DNA from: TMED27 sp964350435
GTDB taxonomy: Bacteria; Pseudomonadota; Alphaproteobacteria; Micavibrionales; Micavibrionaceae
NCBI GenBank assembly: GCA_964350435.1
Contig: CAYGJS010000005.1
Location: forward strand, 1-64,000
Length of the DNA: 64,000 nt
Reading direction: 5' to 3'
Each line of letters begins with the position of its first letter. Position 1 is the stretch's first letter. Made by a program: the position numbers and the translations under genes. Shown piece by piece: positions 42,305 to 50,677 of this stretch. The notes below the pieces were generated by a model, which ran no database searches, was not told the origin of the DNA, and worked only from the letters and a program-made list of their open reading frames with translations.

Positions 42305-45229
42305 CTATTGAGCAGCGTCTTTGTAATTATTCAGAAAATCTGAAAAGAGTTCGATCTCCGACACCACGGACATCAGGGTTTCGCGGTCGGCCAGCGCGGC
42401 GGTCTGACGGGCGCGGGTGATGACCTCGAAGACTTTGGCTTTGGGGGTCTGGCTCATGGCATCGGTGTATTTTTCGCGCATATTGGCGAGAGCGACGCGG
42501 TCGCTGGCGAGATTAAGCGCAACGGCGCGGCGCAGAATGAGGTCGGCATTGGCGGCGTCCAGTGGCCGCGTCAGGGATATATTCTGGTCCAGAATCACAT
42601 CGCCCAGAGCCTCTGCGGCGTCATCCCAGTAATTGGCTTCCCATGCGATATCGGCGCGCAGGCGATTTATTTCGGCTGAGTTTTCAAGCTGGCCGAGCAT
42701 GGCGAGGGATTGATCGGGGCGGCCTTCGAGGGACAGGGCGCGGGCGCGCAGCAAGGATATGGCTTTGTAGCGCGCGGGGGTGCGAAGTTCCTCGGGGAGT
42801 TCTTCAAGTTTGGTTGCGGCTCGGTTCAAAGCCGCAAGCGCGCCCGGTGCATCTTTATCGAGCAAGCGAATGGCCGCGAGGCGGGTGCCCAGGCGCACGG
42901 CTTCTTCGCCGCCGTCGATGCGGTTGACTTCGCCGCCCAGAAGATCGGCGGCGCGGGTAAACATATCGGCGTTGGCAAGGTGTTCGGAGAGTTTTTCGAC
43001 CACGCGGCGCCCCGTATCATCGGCGGGGAGCAGTTCGGAGAATTGATCATAGAGCGCGGCGGCGTCAGGGGGCGTAACCTTGGAAAGTTTTTCCTGATCC
43101 AGAAAAAGCCCGACGAATGTGGCACTCATGTTATCGGCGATGCGCTGTGACAGGCCGGTATTGGGCACAAACCCCGCGGCGTCGCGCATGATTTTAAGAC
43201 CCTTGATATGCTGGCCGCTGTCGAAATAGGTTTTGCCGAGCCAGAAGCTGACCTGTGCCTCCAGTTCGTCGCCGCGCCAGGCGTAGCGCAGACGCTCCAG
43301 CCTATCAATCGCCTTGCCGTTGGGCAGTTTTTCCTGCTCCATCATCAGCCGGGTGAGCGCAAGGCCGGCCTTGACGCGGTAGAGGTCGTCCTTGCCTTTG
43401 GAGAGCGGCTCCCAGTATTTTTTGGTTTCTTCGAAATTTCCTTTTTGACGGAAGGCTTCACCTTTCAGGTAGCGCAAGGCGGCTTTTTGCGGCGCAGGAA
43501 GGGATTTATTGTCTTTTTCAACCAGATCAAGAAGGGTTTTGCCGAGCGGCACTTCGGCGTTTCTGAGCGCGATTTCGGCCAAAACGAGCGCGAGAGGATC
43601 GCGCAGACGCTGCGGGTAATCGTATAGAGCCGCGAGGCTTTGCGGTTTAGTCTTTGCGGCCTGTTCCCAGTCTCCCAGTGCCGCCAGAACATAAGCGCGC
43701 CATATTTGAATTTCAGATATGTCCTTGAGTTTGGGGTGGGATAAATCCCGGAAAGCATCTTCGTTATGGCCGCTGAGGGCATCCGCCGCGCCGCGCAAGG
43801 ACAGGAATTCTGGAGAGTCGACGAGGCTCGGCAGCTCCATTTGCGCGAATTGAATGACGCCGAGGGCTTCAGGGCCCATGCCATTGGCGAGATAGGCTTT
43901 GGCGAGGGTCAGGAGGTTTTCGATTTTTGCCCCGTCGCTTGCGTCTTTGAGGCCGCTGAGCACTTCGTTGCGGTTTTCCTGTATGGCTTTGGGGCCGCCG
44001 AGTTGCCATTTGCCGAAGTCATAGATGCGGCGATCGGAGGTTTCGGCGAGCGAAGCGTCCACGGGTTTTTGCAGGCGTTCTTTTTCACGGGCTGCGGCAT
44101 CGGCTTTGTCTTGCGATAGCAGTGCAAGACCTGAGGGTGCGCCGATTTCCACGCCGCCGCGAACAATTTTAATTTCAAGGTTATCGGTTTTGGGGACGAT
44201 GGCCAGACCAATAGCGGAGGGCAGGACATCGAAATCGACGAAGCTGCGCGCGGGGCCCGCGAACTCACCAGAGTCTTCAACTGTGACGGCGTAGACGGTT
44301 TCTCCTGTGTAAGGATCAACCGATTTTACAACTTCACGTGCGGATTCCAGCGGCCACATCAGTTTACCACTGCGCGGTTGGTCGGGCTGGACGGCATTGC
44401 GGATCGGTTCAATCGGATCTTTGGTTTTTTGGTCGGCAGAGAGCATGATACGCCAGAGAACGCCACCACCCTGCCCTTTTATGACCGCGCCTTTAGGCAG
44501 CGGCGCGTGGTAGATTTTGGCATTATCGGCGAAGGTTTCCTTGAAAGTTTTAAGGGTGTCGGCATTCGGGCCTGTCACTTGGGGGCTAAGGAGAATGTCG
44601 GTTTTGTCATTGACAATCCAGAGACGGCCTGCGTTTTCGAAGGCACTCATGCCGAAGGACTGGGTCGAGGAGATGGCGATTGTGGTGGCTTTTTCTCCCG
44701 GTTTAAGCTGGATGATTTCGGCTTGCAGCTCCGCCTGAGGGGGCTGTTTCGGGGCGAGAGCGATTTGCGAAGGTGCCTCATTTGCCGCGACTTCAGGTTT
44801 GGTTTCGGTTTTTGTTTCGGGGGTTTTTAAGGCGAAGGTTTCAAATTTTTGCGCGCCGCCCGACGGGTTATAAATATCGATGATCACTTTATTGCCGACT
44901 TTGAGATCACGAGAAGCGGCCCCTTCTGCCGCCTTAATCAAAAGCGAGAGCGGGGTTTCGGACAGAACATCCAGCCCCGCGATATTGGGGACTGGGGTTT
45001 TCGCATCTGCGGCGTTTAGGGTGGCGGCTGAGGAGAATGTGAGTTTCAGACCCCCCGCCTGTTTTTCCAATGTATAGGTGACGGGGGTTTTCCAGTCAAA
45101 AACAAGGCGGGAATATTCGGCGTGCTGCCCTGTCCGCACAGCGACTTCAGCAGCAAAGCTCCTTGCAGCCATAAGCGGCGCGGCGGCCACAAGAGTTATA
45201 AAAAATGCTTTAAAAACAAAGACCCGCAT
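42305..45229 (-). CDS. Large periplasmic repeat protein of the flagellar island
   Basis: A 974-residue protein with a signal peptide (MRVFVFKAFFITLVAAAPLM, cleaved after FA). Residues 30-115 look like an AMIN-type beta domain (VAVRTGQHAEYSRLVFDW, KVGNKVIIDIYNPSGG). Residues about 400-960 are a long alpha-solenoid of TPR-like repeats (GMGPEALGVIQFAQMEL, GDWEQAAKTKPQSLAALYDY, ERLRYAWRGDELEAQVSFWL, GRPDQSLAMLGQLEN). No family name is firm. It follows motB on the same strand, and a MotE-like gene is nearby, so a role like rhizobial MotC at the stator is a possible reading. The start at 45229 was chosen for the signal peptide; an upstream TTG gives 13 more residues. Confidence 0.75.
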   Translation of the reverse strand: MRVFVFKAFFITLVAAAPLMAARSFAAEVAVRTGQHAEYSRLVFDWKTPVTYTLEKQAGGLKLTFSSAATLNAADAKTPVPNIAGLDVLSETPLSLLIKAAEGAASRDLKVGNKVIIDIYNPSGGAQKFETFALKTPETKTETKPEVAANEAPSQIALAPKQPPQAELQAEIIQLKPGEKATTIAISSTQSFGMSAFENAGRLWIVNDKTDILLSPQVTGPNADTLKTFKETFADNAKIYHAPLPKGAVIKGQGGGVLWRIMLSADQKTKDPIEPIRNAVQPDQPRSGKLMWPLESAREVVKSVDPYTGETVYAVTVEDSGEFAGPARSFVDFDVLPSAIGLAIVPKTDNLEIKIVRGGVEIGAPSGLALLSQDKADAAAREKERLQKPVDASLAETSDRRIYDFGKWQLGGPKAIQENRNEVLSGLKDASDGAKIENLLTLAKAYLANGMGPEALGVIQFAQMELPSLVDSPEFLSLRGAADALSGHNEDAFRDLSHPKLKDISEIQIWRAYVLAALGDWEQAAKTKPQSLAALYDYPQRLRDPLALVLAEIALRNAEVPLGKTLLDLVEKDNKSLPAPQKAALRYLKGEAFRQKGNFEETKKYWEPLSKGKDDLYRVKAGLALTRLMMEQEKLPNGKAIDRLERLRYAWRGDELEAQVSFWLGKTYFDSGQHIKGLKIMRDAAGFVPNTGLSQRIADNMSATFVGLFLDQEKLSKVTPPDAAALYDQFSELLPADDTGRRVVEKLSEHLANADMFTRAADLLGGEVNRIDGGEEAVRLGTRLAAIRLLDKDAPGALAALNRAATKLEELPEELRTPARYKAISLLRARALSLEGRPDQSLAMLGQLENSAEINRLRADIAWEANYWDDAAEALGDVILDQNISLTRPLDAANADLILRRAVALNLASDRVALANMREKYTDAMSQTPKAKVFEVITRARQTAALADRETLMSVVSEIELFSDFLNNYKDAAQ

Positions 45230-45321
45230 CGGAATAAACTGCCACATATAGGGGCAAAGGACAAGCAAGGACAGCGGGCGTTCGGGCTTATCCCGAGGGC
45301 ATATTTTGTGAAGCTGCGGGG

Positions 45322-46116
45322 TTATTCGATGCCCATAAGCGTACGAAGGGCACCATCGTCTTTCATGATGATGATGTCCACGCGGCGAGCGAAGGCGAGG
45401 CGTTCGTCTTCGGTCATTTCGCCTTCGAGTTCATCATAACGGGCACTGGACAGCCCGTGGACATCGATTTCACGTTTATACCCTGCATTACGGAGGATGA
45501 AGGCAACCTGGGTGGCGCGGGCGAGCGAGAGTTCCCAGTTATTGAGGAAGGTTTCGCCGGTTGGCGGGCGCGGGTCGGCATGGCCGGAGATTTCGATACG
45601 GTTTTTAATGCGTGCCATGACGCCGCCGAGCTTGAAGAGAGCCTGTTTTCCTTGCGGTGAAACTTCGGCCCGCCCGCTTTCAAACAATAGATCTTGCGGC
45701 AGGGATACAATCAGATGATCGGTTTGTGGAATCAGTTTTACGTTCTTGAGGGTTTGATCTTCACTGATAATATCGGCGATGACGGAGCGGAGATAACCGA
45801 GATTGAGGGCTTCGGTGAAGTCGAGTTTTTCGATGCTGATCGTATCTTGTGTGGCACTGTACCATTGCGGGCTGAATTCTCTCTGGAATTGGCGACTGAT
45901 GGCGTTTGTCATTTCATCCCAGTCTTCTTCGACGGGGACGCTCATGGAATAGAGCAGCACGAAGAAGGTGAGCATCAGTGCCATAACGTCGGTAAAGGTG
46001 ATAAGCCAGAGATAGCTGGCGGGAGGGTCTTCGGGGGTCATGGGTTTGCGCTCCATGATCCGTTCATAAATAACTTCGGGCGAATCGTCTGATTCGGTCT
46101 GTGTGCTGTCCGACAT
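45322..46116 (-). CDS. motB: Flagellar motor protein MotB
   Basis: A 264-residue stator B subunit. The single helix YLWLITFTDVMALMLTFFVL carries the proton-binding aspartate at D43. The OmpA/MotB peptidoglycan-binding domain is C-terminal: LLFESGRAEVSPQGKQALFK, RIEISGHADPRPPTGE, NWELSLARATQVAFILRN and RRVDIIIMKDD. It anchors the stator to the wall. It starts at the base after the stop of a second MotB-like gene. No MotA gene is in the window. Confidence 0.9.
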   Translation of the reverse strand: MSDSTQTESDDSPEVIYERIMERKPMTPEDPPASYLWLITFTDVMALMLTFFVLLYSMSVPVEEDWDEMTNAISRQFQREFSPQWYSATQDTISIEKLDFTEALNLGYLRSVIADIISEDQTLKNVKLIPQTDHLIVSLPQDLLFESGRAEVSPQGKQALFKLGGVMARIKNRIEISGHADPRPPTGETFLNNWELSLARATQVAFILRNAGYKREIDVHGLSSARYDELEGEMTEDERLAFARRVDIIIMKDDGALRTLMGIE

Positions 46117-46785
46117 TTACGTGCCCTCTCTGATTTTATTCAGCAACGGATTGAAGGGTTCATAACGGAGGAAGAATAGATCGACCATACCGTCATCGCC
46201 GCCTTTTAGCCCCGTTTCGAGGAGCTTTTTTTCGAGGCCGGCCTGTTCGAGGACCCCTGCTATGCGGGAGATGCGGCGGGAAATATCGGGGAGCTGGCTA
46301 TCGTTATTGGCCAGTGCCAGAGCCGGAGCACTCCGCAAATTCACCATCATTTTCATTTTTGTCATTGTGCCGTTTTCTTTTGCATCGAGCAGCGAAATCA
46401 GTGTTGGGACAAAGATGCTCTGGCGGGGTTCGCCCGTATTTGACTTTACAAGGCCGGTGGTGGTTTGTTTTTCGAACTCCTCAAAGCTCATGCGAATATG
46501 CATCACGGTGCCAAGGCGGTTTTGCGTCGCTTCTATACCGGTGATTTCAGTTTCGAACAGGCCTTGGAGTTTATCCATCGTCGTGCCTTTACGCAGGGCT
46601 TCTGTAGTTTGCGCGGCTTTAGACGGGGCGTCGCGATCTTCGCGATCTTCGGTCGAAAAGGCGAGAGACAGAGAGTTCAAAATCGGGCTGGATTTCTTTA
46701 TTTCAAAGTTAGACAGGCTGTTGAGGACGATAAAGAACGACAGCAGCATAATAAACATCGACAGACCGAGAAATTGATTGGCCAT
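46117..46785 (-). CDS. MotB-like protein without Asp and without peptidoglycan domain
   Basis: A 222-residue protein whose N-terminal helix (NQFLGLSMFIMLLSFFIVLN) aligns with the MotB helix of the next gene, but Ser9 stands where MotB has the proton-carrying Asp, and there is almost no cytoplasmic lead. The remainder is soluble (KMKMMVNLRSAPALALANND, LFFLRYEPFNPLLNKIREGT) and lacks the OmpA motif. TAAGGAT precedes the ATG, so the short N-terminus seems real. It directly abuts motB. It could be a second subunit that pairs with MotB in the stator; this is inference. Confidence 0.75.
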   Translation of the reverse strand: MANQFLGLSMFIMLLSFFIVLNSLSNFEIKKSSPILNSLSLAFSTEDREDRDAPSKAAQTTEALRKGTTMDKLQGLFETEITGIEATQNRLGTVMHIRMSFEEFEKQTTTGLVKSNTGEPRQSIFVPTLISLLDAKENGTMTKMKMMVNLRSAPALALANNDSQLPDISRRISRIAGVLEQAGLEKKLLETGLKGGDDGMVDLFFLRYEPFNPLLNKIREGT

Positions 46786-46870
46786 AGGCTTAGATCCTTA
46801 CCCTTTTATAGTAACAGGGTTGGGCGCGGATGGAAAAAAGTTTTTGAGGACCGAAGCAAAACGAAGTCTT

Positions 46871-47464
46871 TTAGAAATCTTCGAGAAGTTTATCGATGTC
46901 TTCCTGAGAGATTGCGTTGGACGGCAACTGTGGGCCGTTGAGAAGAGCCGCGTCACCGGTTTTTTCTTCTCTGACGGGGCCTGCCCCTCCCTCTCCGGTA
47001 CCTTTTTCCGAGAGTATGCCGACAAGCATGTGGACCTTTTCCTCAATCGTTTTAAGGGTGGTCACTACCTTTGTGATGCGTTGCCCCGTTATGTCCTGAA
47101 ATGAACAGGCTTCGTAGACTTTTGTCACTTCGTTGTTGATGGCATCACCATGGGCGCCGCCTACGGCCATGGCATTTTCCATGATGATGTCGCAGGCATC
47201 CATAATCGAATTCGTTGCCTCGGCCGTAGAGGCCACGACGGCGTCAAGTTCATCCGTTGCGGTGGGGATATGGGTCTCATTGATATCGGCAGGACGCATT
47301 GCGCCAAGTTCGGCGCGGGCTTCTTCGATAATTTTTTGCAGTTCTTTTATTTCTCTGGCAATGCTTTGACGGCTTTCGTCCTCGGCGTGCTCAACCTTTG
47401 AAAGAACAGAGTTTATCAGCTTTATGACCTTGTCACGACCATATTCAGGAGAAGGATTGCCCAT
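46871..47464 (-). CDS. cheZ: CheZ-family CheY phosphatase
   Basis: A 197-residue helical protein with the CheZ core: long helix LQKIIEEARAELGAMRP, TDELDAVVASTAEATNSIMD, then CSFQDITGQRITKVVTTLKT, where the Asp/Gln of the catalytic DxTxQ pattern is seen (DITGQ). The C-terminal end SQEDIDKLLEDF is a CheY-docking helix. It dephosphorylates CheY-P. It lies 22 bases after cheY on the same strand. A Gly/Glu linker (EKGTGEGGAGPVREEKTG) joins core and docking helix. Confidence 0.87.
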   Translation of the reverse strand: MGNPSPEYGRDKVIKLINSVLSKVEHAEDESRQSIAREIKELQKIIEEARAELGAMRPADINETHIPTATDELDAVVASTAEATNSIMDACDIIMENAMAVGGAHGDAINNEVTKVYEACSFQDITGQRITKVVTTLKTIEEKVHMLVGILSEKGTGEGGAGPVREEKTGDAALLNGPQLPSNAISQEDIDKLLEDF

Positions 47465-47486
47465 TGTTTTTTTTCCTTAATCTTAT

Positions 47487-47879
47487 TTAAAACTCACCCA
47501 GAACAGCGGTCATTTTTGTCTTCAGGGTTTCGGCGTTAAAGGGCTTGACGATGTAGTTGTTTACGCCCGATTTTTTAGCCTCAATCACGTTTTCGGTTTT
47601 TGACTCTGCGGTTACCATTATAAAGGGGGTTCTCTGGTAAGAGGCCCCTTCCGCGCCGCGAATATTGCGAAGAAACTCGATGCCCGTTACAGGCTCCATA
47701 TTCCAGTCAGAAATTATTAAACCGTATTTTTTCTGTTTAACCATGTCAAAAGCCATACCGCCGTCTGTCGCTTCGTCAATATTGTTGAAGCCCAGTTGTT
47801 TCAAAAGGTTCTTAATAATCCGGAGCATCGTATTGTAATCATCGACGATCAGGATACTCATATTCTTATCAACGGCCAC
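47487..47879 (-). CDS. cheY: Chemotaxis response regulator CheY
   Basis: A 130-residue single-domain receiver. Conserved residues: the acidic pair in ILIVDDYNTM, the phosphorylated Asp in LIISDWNMEPVTG, Thr in MVTAESK and Lys in YIVKPFNAETL. The SDWNMP-like and TAES patterns are those of flagellar CheY. It starts with GTG, with AGGAGA seven bases upstream. Phospho-CheY would bind FliM, encoded 1.6 kb away. Confidence 0.93.
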   Translation of the reverse strand: MAVDKNMSILIVDDYNTMLRIIKNLLKQLGFNNIDEATDGGMAFDMVKQKKYGLIISDWNMEPVTGIEFLRNIRGAEGASYQRTPFIMVTAESKTENVIEAKKSGVNNYIVKPFNAETLKTKMTAVLGEF

Positions 47880-47957
47880 TTTGGTTTCTCCTTTTGCTGC
47901 CTGTTTTGATCCGGGTTGCCCTTGGGAGAGGGCGCGAAGTTCTTATTTTAAACATGA

Positions 47958-47971
47958 AAGCGTTAACGCTT
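47958..47971. promoter_or_regulatory. 14-bp perfect palindrome upstream of cheY
   Basis: AAGCGTTAACGCTT lies 79 bases upstream of the cheY GTG and downstream of motE, in an otherwise AT-rich gap. It could be a regulator operator or a short hairpin. No matching copy was noticed near other flagellar genes. Confidence 0.35.
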
Positions 47972-48068
47972 CGTAAGCAAATCAAGTTTAGGGTAAAACG
48001 CAGAAAAATAATATTCATACAGTAGCGGAATACACGCGAATGCGGAAGACTCTATCGACAGAAAGCCG

Positions 48069-48887
48069 TTAATTGCCCGGAAGAGGTGGCAAAGTCTTTT
48101 CTTCGGCAAGCATTATGGTTACGGTGCGGGCGCGCTCCGGGTTCATATTCGCCAAAATCGGAGACATTTTTCGCTCGCTCATCCGTGACATGACGGACAC
48201 CAGAACATCGAGATCGAGGGTATCAAAAATGCGGGCTGCGTCTTTGGGTTTCATGCCCTCATAGACTTTCACGAGGCTGGCGATGCGGTTCATTTCTTCT
48301 TCGGATTGTTTGCCGAGGAGGCCTTCGATTTCATCGCGGAGTTTTTTCATTTCCTGGTACTTGCGATCGAGCTCCTGTTCCGCGGCCTTGAGAAGGGCTT
48401 CACGGGTGGTGAGCGCTTTTTCTTTTTCGTCCATTTCCAAGCGGCGTTTGGTCATATCGTCGAACATTTCCTGACGCACGGATGAATATTCGAATTCTTC
48501 GTCGCTGGCGTCGCGCCATTCGATCGCCGGTTTATCGGGGTCTTTTTTCTCTGTCTCTTCTTTTGCTTCGCCTGTCATTTCGCCTTTAACCTCTTCACCC
48601 TCTTTCATTTCAGACTCTGGCGGTATCGGCGGAGTATCATCGGCAACGATGAGGTCATCTTTACCAAGGCCATCTGTAAATATTTCGGTTTTGCGGGGGT
48701 CTTTTTCGGGAACGGCCTCTTCGCCTTCGGCAGTGTCACCGTGATCGTCTTTTTTTGCTTCAGAGGCCGCGAAAGCCGCGCCGGAAATTTGTTTGACGCC
48801 GATTCCAAACTCCACAAGGCGGACGGAAAAAGCCATCATCGCAACGATGACCAAAATGGGTATCACTTTAATCTGCTGCATATTCAT
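48069..48887 (-). CDS. MotE-like protein (MgtE N-terminal-like domain)
   Basis: A 272-residue protein with an N-terminal signal or anchor (IKVIPILVIVAMMAFSVRLV), a Glu/Lys-rich disordered part (about 40-125), a coiled coil (about 140-190, MTKRRLEMDEKEKALTTREA) and the MgtE_N-like end YEGMKPKDAARIFDTLDLDV, LVSVMSRMSERKMSPILANM. This matches MotE, which in rhizobia works as a periplasmic chaperone for MotC. It lies two bases after the DUF6468 gene in the fliL-fliM run. Confidence 0.8.
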   Translation of the reverse strand: MNMQQIKVIPILVIVAMMAFSVRLVEFGIGVKQISGAAFAASEAKKDDHGDTAEGEEAVPEKDPRKTEIFTDGLGKDDLIVADDTPPIPPESEMKEGEEVKGEMTGEAKEETEKKDPDKPAIEWRDASDEEFEYSSVRQEMFDDMTKRRLEMDEKEKALTTREALLKAAEQELDRKYQEMKKLRDEIEGLLGKQSEEEMNRIASLVKVYEGMKPKDAARIFDTLDLDVLVSVMSRMSERKMSPILANMNPERARTVTIMLAEEKTLPPLPGN

Positions 48888-48889
48888 AC

Positions 48890-49450
48890 TTATTTGCGCC
48901 CTCCGGAGGCTTTTTTGTTCTTCTGCAAGGCGTTATAGAGATCTTTTTCCGCCTGGCTGGAGAATGATTTTCCAGGGGCTGTGTCGTCGTCATCCGTATC
49001 GCGATCCTGAATAAAGAAGGACGGGGCTCTCATGCTGTCTTCGGGTTCTTCGTCTATCATTTCGTCGTCGTTATCATAATCGTTGTCTTCGCGGTGTGGC
49101 GCCGGCGCGGCGCGGCGCGAATTGGAAGCGAGTTTTTCGAGACGTCCGGCCATGGCGTTGCTGGCTTCGTTGATCATTTTCAATTCTTCGGCCATTTTGC
49201 GGGAGTCGTGCAGCACACCGTCCAGATTATCAGCCGCGGCGTTACTGGCGTTCTTTAGACCGGAGATGGCGTTTTGCGCCTTGTCTATATTCTGGCTTAA
49301 CTGCACGATTAATTCCTTGAGTTCATTGCGGTTGTTGCGAAAGTTTTCCAGGCTTCGGGTCAGGCGCATCGCGTAAAGTATAGTTCCGGCCAATGCGGCC
49401 AAGACCACAAAATCCATTACAACATTTAAAATCGCAGCACTCATGATCAC
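48890..49450 (-). CDS. DUF6468 domain protein of the flagellar operon
   Basis: A 186-residue protein with one N-terminal membrane helix (VVMDFVVLAALAGTILYAMR) and a coiled coil (NFRNNRNELKELIVQLSQNI, DKAQNAISGLKNASNAAADN). The C-terminal third is acidic and disordered (DNDYDNDDEMIDEEPEDSMR). It sits between fliM and motE, as in other alphaproteobacteria. Function is unknown; its place suggests a motor-linked membrane role. Confidence 0.8.
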   Translation of the reverse strand: MIMSAAILNVVMDFVVLAALAGTILYAMRLTRSLENFRNNRNELKELIVQLSQNIDKAQNAISGLKNASNAAADNLDGVLHDSRKMAEELKMINEASNAMAGRLEKLASNSRRAAPAPHREDNDYDNDDEMIDEEPEDSMRAPSFFIQDRDTDDDDTAPGKSFSSQAEKDLYNALQKNKKASGGRK

Positions 49451-49478
49451 TCCTTTTAGTTACGCAAACGCAGTTCAA

Positions 49479-50591
49479 TTATTGGTCGTCGTTTTCTTCG
49501 GGTTCCAGATATTCCTCGATTTGGACGGCGATATTATCCTGTTTTTGGCCGACAGGTCCGCGGAACATCGGGAAATGGCCGCAGCGCAGCTCAAGCTCCT
49601 GTTCCTTGCGGGTGCTGAACATTACAGTGGTGCCGATTTTCCAGTTCAGCATTTGGCCAAGGGGGATAATTTTTTCGCCCAGGATGGCCTGAAGCTGGAT
49701 ATCAGTTTTATAGAGTTCGTGTGTCAGGTGGTTTTCCCAGATTGAGTCGCGGCCGAATTTTTCGCCCATAAACATTTGCAGGAGAAGCTCGCGGATCGGC
49801 TCCAGTGTCGCGTATGGAATCAGGACTTCCGCACGCCCGCCGCGATCCCCCATATCGACGCGCAGGCGCGCAAGCACACAGGCATTGCCGCTTTGAGATA
49901 TGGTGGCGAAGCGCGGGTTAGTTTCCATGCGATCGAGGTTAAAACTTACGGGGGAAAGCGGATCAAAGGCCGAGGACAAATCCCCCAGCGCCACGGCGAC
50001 CATTTTTTCCACCAGTTTGGTTTCGATTGTGGTGTAGGGGCGTCCCTCGACGCGAATGGCAGGCGTACCTTTTCTGCCGCCCAGAAGAACATCAACGATA
50101 GAATAGATCAGGGCACTGTCGGTTACGAACAGGCCGTTATCGTCCCATTCTTCCGCCTTGAAAACCGAGAGCATCGCCGGCAAAGGAATCGAGTTCATAT
50201 AATCGCCGAAGCGCACAGTGGAGACCTGATCGAGAGAAACCTCGACGTTATCGGAGGTGAGATTGCGCAAGGACGTGGACATCAGGCGAACAAGGCGGTC
50301 GAACACGATGTCGAGCATCGGCAGGCGTTCATAGTTGACCATGGCCGAGTTGATCAGCGCCATGACCCCCGAGGTTTCGCCCATATCATTGTCATCATCG
50401 AAACCGAGGAGCGAATCAATTTCATCCTGATTGAGGATGCGGGTGCCGCCCTCGTCCTCGTGCATATTTTCAAAAGCGGCATCGTCATCGTCTGCAACAT
50501 CTGGCTGCTCGTCGGACATGGATTCCCATTGCTCCATCACAGCCTTTTCTTCGTCGCTCATTTTTTCGAGTTCTTCGGTGGTATCACTCAT
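49479..50591 (-). CDS. fliM: Flagellar motor switch protein FliM
   Basis: A 370-residue switch protein. The CheY-binding segment RILNQDEIDSLLGFD is at residues 51-65 rather than at the very N-terminus because of an acidic 50-residue extension, a form known in this class. The middle domain includes LPMLDIVFDRLVRLMSTSLR and VLLGGRKGTPAIRVEGRPYT; the C-terminal SpoA-like domain has LGEKIIPLGQMLNWKIGTTV. It makes up the C ring. Between fliL and the DUF6468 gene. Confidence 0.95.
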   Translation of the reverse strand: MSDTTEELEKMSDEEKAVMEQWESMSDEQPDVADDDDAAFENMHEDEGGTRILNQDEIDSLLGFDDDNDMGETSGVMALINSAMVNYERLPMLDIVFDRLVRLMSTSLRNLTSDNVEVSLDQVSTVRFGDYMNSIPLPAMLSVFKAEEWDDNGLFVTDSALIYSIVDVLLGGRKGTPAIRVEGRPYTTIETKLVEKMVAVALGDLSSAFDPLSPVSFNLDRMETNPRFATISQSGNACVLARLRVDMGDRGGRAEVLIPYATLEPIRELLLQMFMGEKFGRDSIWENHLTHELYKTDIQLQAILGEKIIPLGQMLNWKIGTTVMFSTRKEQELELRCGHFPMFRGPVGQKQDNIAVQIEEYLEPEENDDQ

Positions 50592-50677
50592 GTCTTGTTC
50601 ACTATTACATTCGTTTTTAAACCATTATTCCCTGAACCTTCAGGAATGCAATTTTTATGCCTACAGACAGTATACCA

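Noticed and set aside
46117..46785. MotA as identity of the gene before motB
   Set aside because: MotA has four helices and a large cytoplasmic loop; this protein has one N-terminal helix and a soluble remainder, which fits a MotB-like plan.
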